9,045 nucleotides of DNA from Cytophagales bacterium (GTDB taxonomy: Bacteria; Bacteroidota; Bacteroidia; Cytophagales; Cyclobacteriaceae), in the NCBI GenBank assembly GCA_029262955.1, contig JAJCYL010000280.1:1-9045 (forward strand), written 5' to 3'. Positions 6,468 through 9,045 of the stretch are shown here, piece after piece. Made by a program: the position numbers and the translations under genes. The notes beneath the pieces were generated by a model. The model ran no database searches and had not been told where the DNA came from. It was given only the letters and a program-made list of their open reading frames with translations. Each line of letters starts with the position of its first letter. Position 1 is the first letter of the stretch.

Positions 6468-7697
6468 TTAGAAATAGGTCGATAGATATACTATCGCAAA
6501 CCCCAATAGGAAAACAATACCTGCATACGACAAAACTCTTAGCCAGGGTCGTGGTTTAAACTTGTCAGCTACCTGATTGCCTATCACAACTTTGAAATTA
6601 ATGATTGCTATGACCGGTGCAATAACGAATGAAATGGCGGTTGCCAGATCGATCAAGGTCGATAAACTATTGGCAAAATATACTATCACACTCCACCCAA
6701 TAACCATTACCACTGTCATCATAGGAAGATACAGTTTCAGCTTTTTACCAGTCAATAAGTTTACTGTCTCTTCAATTATTCGAGGATAGCCATCTAACAC
6801 AGTTAATGTGGTACTAAACATGGCACTGAAAGCTGATAATGCGATAATTATAAAAACCCAATCTCCAATAGTAGTGGTATACATACCTGTCAATTGGTTG
6901 GCGAAGGCAACACTATTGTCGGAAAGCTCAATTCCTCGGTCAAACAAAAGCAAGGCGCCCATGGTCAAGAAACAAAATGCCAGTACTGTAGTGACTCCGT
7001 AGCCCAAATTAAAATCACCAATGTGGTTTTTGAATGAGAGGTCCGGGTCGAGCTTCATCTTCTCAACCGTCCAAATGCTATTCCATGACGCCAGATCCAA
7101 AGCAGATGGCATCCAGCCCATTAGGGCAATAATGAAAATGAAACTCTTATTCTCAAAGAGCAAATCAAAATTGACCAAGGTCACTTTAGGAGCCTCAACA
7201 TTGAATATTGCCAGGAAGAAAGCAATCAGTGTTGAGATGACTAATAAACCCGCAATAATTTTAATAATCGTTTCCAGCGTAGCATACTGGCCCCTAAATA
7301 ATACTATAAAACATAGCAACATGACAATACCCGCCAATGCAGGAATACCCAAATTGACGGACAGTAAATTACCCAACATACCAGCCGCCACAATTGTAAC
7401 TCCGGCAGTAACTGTAAACATAGTAGCCACACTAAGAAGCAGGTAAAGAATCAGCATCCATCGAGCTTCATTATAATAACCAACCAGGATGCTCTTTCCT
7501 GTAGCAGCAGCGAAACGAGTTCCGAACTCAAAAAAGGGATATTTAAACACATTGGCCAGCACGACGAATAGAACCAACTCAAAACCGAAGAGTGCCCCGG
7601 CACGAGTAGATTGAACCAAATGGGATACACCAATACATGTACTGGCAAACAAAATTCCCGGCCCAAGTTGTTTAAAAAATTTTATGAGTTGTCTCAC
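6468..7697 (-). CDS. Divergent Nramp-fold inner-membrane transporter
   Basis: The 409-residue protein has the hydrophobic segment pattern and recognisable helices of the Nramp family, which uses a LeuT fold to import divalent metals. The N-terminal GPGILFAS (12-19) aligns with GPGFLAAI of MntH, and AGALFGFELVLFVVLANV (33-50) with the first-to-second helix region. The key residues differ, however: the DPGN motif that binds metal in helix 1 reads GVSH (23-26), and the helix 6 MPH motif reads GWMPSALD (194-201), with Ser in place of His. So manganese or iron transport by the standard site is doubtful; it may carry another cation or a different solute. The ATG at 7697 is followed by RQLIKFF, a positive cytoplasmic start. 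It is the first gene of the minus-strand unit, divergent from the YHS gene across 118 bases. Naming it mntH would be misleading. Confidence 0.82.
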   Translation of the reverse strand: MRQLIKFFKQLGPGILFASTCIGVSHLVQSTRAGALFGFELVLFVVLANVFKYPFFEFGTRFAAATGKSILVGYYNEARWMLILYLLLSVATMFTVTAGVTIVAAGMLGNLLSVNLGIPALAGIVMLLCFIVLFRGQYATLETIIKIIAGLLVISTLIAFFLAIFNVEAPKVTLVNFDLLFENKSFIFIIALMGWMPSALDLASWNSIWTVEKMKLDPDLSFKNHIGDFNLGYGVTTVLAFCFLTMGALLLFDRGIELSDNSVAFANQLTGMYTTTIGDWVFIIIALSAFSAMFSTTLTVLDGYPRIIEETVNLLTGKKLKLYLPMMTVVMVIGWSVIVYFANSLSTLIDLATAISFVIAPVIAIINFKVVIGNQVADKFKPRPWLRVLSYAGIVFLLGFAIVYLSTYF

Positions 7698-7791
7698 GCT
7701 TTGGATTAATAATTGTGCCTGAAGTTATTCAAATATGTAGTTATATGGACAAATTCAAACTACATTATCAATTCTCATTTAGTTAAGAAGT

Positions 7792-7799
7792 TAATTTTG
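7792..7799 (+). promoter_or_regulatory. Candidate -7 promoter box (TAATTTTG) for the YHS gene
   Basis: TAATTTTG is a full TAnnTTTG match 16 bases before the ATG at 7816, implying a short leader of about ten bases. No good TTTG -33 box is present at the expected distance. On the opposite strand, TAGTTTG near 7756-7762 is a one-base-short variant that might serve the Nramp-like gene. Confidence 0.4.
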
Positions 7800-7815
7800 T
7801 CGTTAAATACTTCCT

Positions 7816-8271
7816 ATGAAACCTTTACCCATAATTTGTTTGCTATTTTCTTTTACAACTGTTATGGCTCAAAATAACAGGACAACCCACTTCAATTTAG
7901 AGGAGGATCTTGCTATTCAGGGTTACGATCCTGTGGCTTACTTTACCGAGAAGAAAGCGGTAGAAGGTAAAAAGGAATATCAATACGATTATCTAGGCGT
8001 TCCATATCGATTTAAGTCGGCCGAAAACATGGAAACCTTCAAATCAAATCCTGACAGGTATGAACCTGCTTATGGAGGCTGGTGTGCATACGCTATGGGG
8101 GTTACGGGGGACAAAGTCAAAGTTGACCCCGAAACGTTCAAAATTGTTGACGGTAAACTCAACCTTTTCTATAATTTCTTCTTTACAAATACACTTAAAG
8201 ACTGGAACAAGGACGAGGGTAACTTGAAAACTGCTGCAACCACCAATTGGTCTAAAATCTTTAAAGAGTAA
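7816..8271 (+). CDS. Secreted YHS-domain protein
   Basis: A signal peptide, MKPLPIICLLFSFTTVMA, is followed by a likely cleavage before QNNRTT (residue 19), so the 151-residue protein is exported to the periplasm. The mature part holds one YHS domain: GYDPVAYF (36-43), a YRFKSAENMETFKSNPDRY core (64-82), then YGGWCAYAMG (86-95) with Cys90, and KVDPETFKIVDGKLNLFYN (102-120). YHS domains are small folds often found with metal or redox proteins; the single cysteine could bind a metal but there is no second cysteine nearby. Some homologues in databases are called YHS (seleno)proteins; here Cys90 is an ordinary TGT codon. Being divergent from the Nramp-like transporter makes a link to metal handling attractive but unproven. 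It is intact and of normal length for exported YHS proteins. Confidence 0.88.
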   Translation: MKPLPIICLLFSFTTVMAQNNRTTHFNLEEDLAIQGYDPVAYFTEKKAVEGKKEYQYDYLGVPYRFKSAENMETFKSNPDRYEPAYGGWCAYAMGVTGDKVKVDPETFKIVDGKLNLFYNFFFTNTLKDWNKDEGNLKTAATTNWSKIFKE

Positions 8272-8358
8272 TTTTTCGAACTTTTAATAGGGTATCAATC
8301 GTTTAGGTATGGAGTATACAATTACTGGTAGTATTAATATTCTCGTTGTGTTATTAAA

Positions 8359-8392
8359 GTTGCACGTCAAATTGTGATTAATGCTATTTTTG
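8359..8392 (+). promoter_or_regulatory. Candidate promoter for the DinB-fold gene
   Basis: TATTTTTG at 8385-8392 fully matches the -7 box TAnnTTTG. GTTG at 8359-8362 is a near match to the -33 TTTG with a 22-base spacer. Transcription would start near 8399, about a dozen bases before the ATG at 8412. This suggests the gene is expressed on its own rather than only by read-through from the YHS gene, 140 bases upstream. Confidence 0.5.
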
Positions 8393-8411
8393 CAGTTGAT
8401 ATTTAAAAAAT

Positions 8412-8924
8412 ATGAATAACAATCTTATATCTGCCGCATTAACCTTGCTTGACCAACTAGAAGACTCAATCAGGCAGACAAACGAAGAAGATTTTAGTAA
8501 ACCATCTGAAATCCTCAACAATTCTTCTGTAGGTCAGCATGTGCGTCATACGCTGGAATTTTTCTTGTGTCTAATTGATGCCGTACCAACCAAAAAGTTG
8601 GACTACGACAAGAGAAAACATGATAAATTTATCGAAATCGATAAGAAGCTGGCACTTAGTGTCCTGGATAGTATCAGGCAATTTATCTCTAATAACAATG
8701 AAAACTTTGATATCCAATTGACGGTCAACTACGACCTGGAGCAAGAGCTAAATACAACCATTAGGAGTAGTTTTTATCGAGAACTTGCCTACAATATTGA
8801 ACATGCCATTCACCACATGGCGCTCATTAAAATAGGTATTAAAGATATTTGCCCCTACGTGAAAATTGATAGCAGCTTTGGCGTCGCATCATCAACCATA
8901 AGGTATCAAAACCAGGTTAACTAA
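8412..8924 (+). CDS. DinB-family four-helix-bundle protein
   Basis: This 170-residue cytoplasmic protein has the helical pattern and histidine placement of the DinB/YfiT superfamily, whose members form a four-helix bundle binding a divalent metal; several act as thiol-dependent S-transferases. The candidate ligands are His43 and His46 in SVGQHVRHTLEFF (39-51), and His131, His134 and His135 in NIEHAIHHMALIKIG (128-142). The HxxHHMA pattern near the C-terminus is characteristic. No signal peptide or membrane segment is present. The start follows an A-rich leader (ATATTTAAAAAATATG), typical of Bacteroidota. Despite the family name, a role in DNA damage is not implied. The next gene begins 10 bases after its stop, so the two probably share a transcript. 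Its substrate is unknown. Confidence 0.85.
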   Translation: MNNNLISAALTLLDQLEDSIRQTNEEDFSKPSEILNNSSVGQHVRHTLEFFLCLIDAVPTKKLDYDKRKHDKFIEIDKKLALSVLDSIRQFISNNNENFDIQLTVNYDLEQELNTTIRSSFYRELAYNIEHAIHHMALIKIGIKDICPYVKIDSSFGVASSTIRYQNQVN

Positions 8925-8934
8925 CCGCCCGTAC

Positions 8935-9045
8935 ATGAATGTGCTAGCCACATCTGAAAACGTTGAATCACTTAAAGTTGGTCAAACAATACTAGGGAAC
9001 AAGCGTCCAATATGGTGGATCAAACTTACCAATTGGGAATTTTGG
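8935..9045 (+). CDS. Unrecognised protein, N-terminal 37 residues
   Basis: An ATG at 8935, 10 bases after the DinB-fold gene's stop, opens a frame that stays open to the last base of the window. It reads MNVLATSENVESLKVGQTIL, then GNKRPIWWIKLTNWEFW. The cluster of tryptophans and basic residues (PIWWIKLTNWEFW) resembles the membrane-interface start of some Bacteroidota hypothetical proteins, possibly followed by an ATP-grasp-like region, but this is memory-based and cannot be checked in 37 residues. The tight spacing suggests an operon with the upstream gene. No function is assigned. Confidence 0.5.
   Translation, partial: MNVLATSENVESLKVGQTILGNKRPIWWIKLTNWEFW

Noticed and set aside
7021..7446. 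Plus-strand open frame of 141 codons inside the Nramp-like gene
   Set aside because: Antisense shadow of a clear multi-helix membrane protein; its composition is not that of a real protein.
8074..8095. Selenocysteine in the YHS protein
   Set aside because: The conserved cysteine is encoded by TGT, and no in-frame TGA occurs inside the gene.
1..9045. Insertion sequence or CRISPR array explaining the decay region
   Set aside because: No transposase motif, long terminal inverted repeats, target duplications or spaced repeats were seen by eye.

Overview
The window looks like a chromosomal segment of a free-living Bacteroidota bacterium, probably a Cytophagales-type lineage. This rests on base composition (roughly 40% GC by eye), protein sequences that resemble Bacteroidota families, few Shine-Dalgarno sites, and several matches to the Bacteroidota -7 promoter box TAnnTTTG. 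The lineage call is inference; no marker gene is present.

Left part (1-3931): the edge of a surface-polysaccharide region followed by decayed genes. On the minus strand lie the N-terminus of a class I SAM methyltransferase (cut by the window edge) and two FkbM-type methyltransferases, each broken by one apparent single-base frameshift. Divergent from them is an intact PHP-family tyrosine phosphatase of the CpsB/YwqE type, a usual partner of capsule or exopolysaccharide export kinases. Its stop codon overlaps (ATGA) the start of a minimal nucleotidyltransferase gene with four apparent frameshifts. That gene in turn overlaps a gene for a protein of about 92 residues with one frameshift. Re-reading the frames restores continuous proteins for all four genes, seven single-base indels in total, whereas every other gene in the window is clean. 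The nucleotidyltransferase plus small-protein pair is the most unusual element. It resembles a two-gene toxin-antitoxin-like module, but in this sequence it is broken, and its DxD catalytic pair reads D-I-N.

Middle part (3916-7697): three intact minus-strand genes, in transcription order an Nramp-fold transporter lacking the canonical metal-binding residues, a secreted probable outer-membrane beta-barrel, and an SLC13/DASS-type carboxylate transporter. Gaps of 103 and 73 bases make one transcription unit plausible. A linked role in uptake is inference.

Right part (7816-9045): plus-strand genes for a secreted YHS-domain protein, a DinB-fold protein with a conserved histidine set, and the start of an unrecognised, tryptophan-rich protein that runs off the end. 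No tRNA, rRNA, CRISPR array or insertion sequence was seen.
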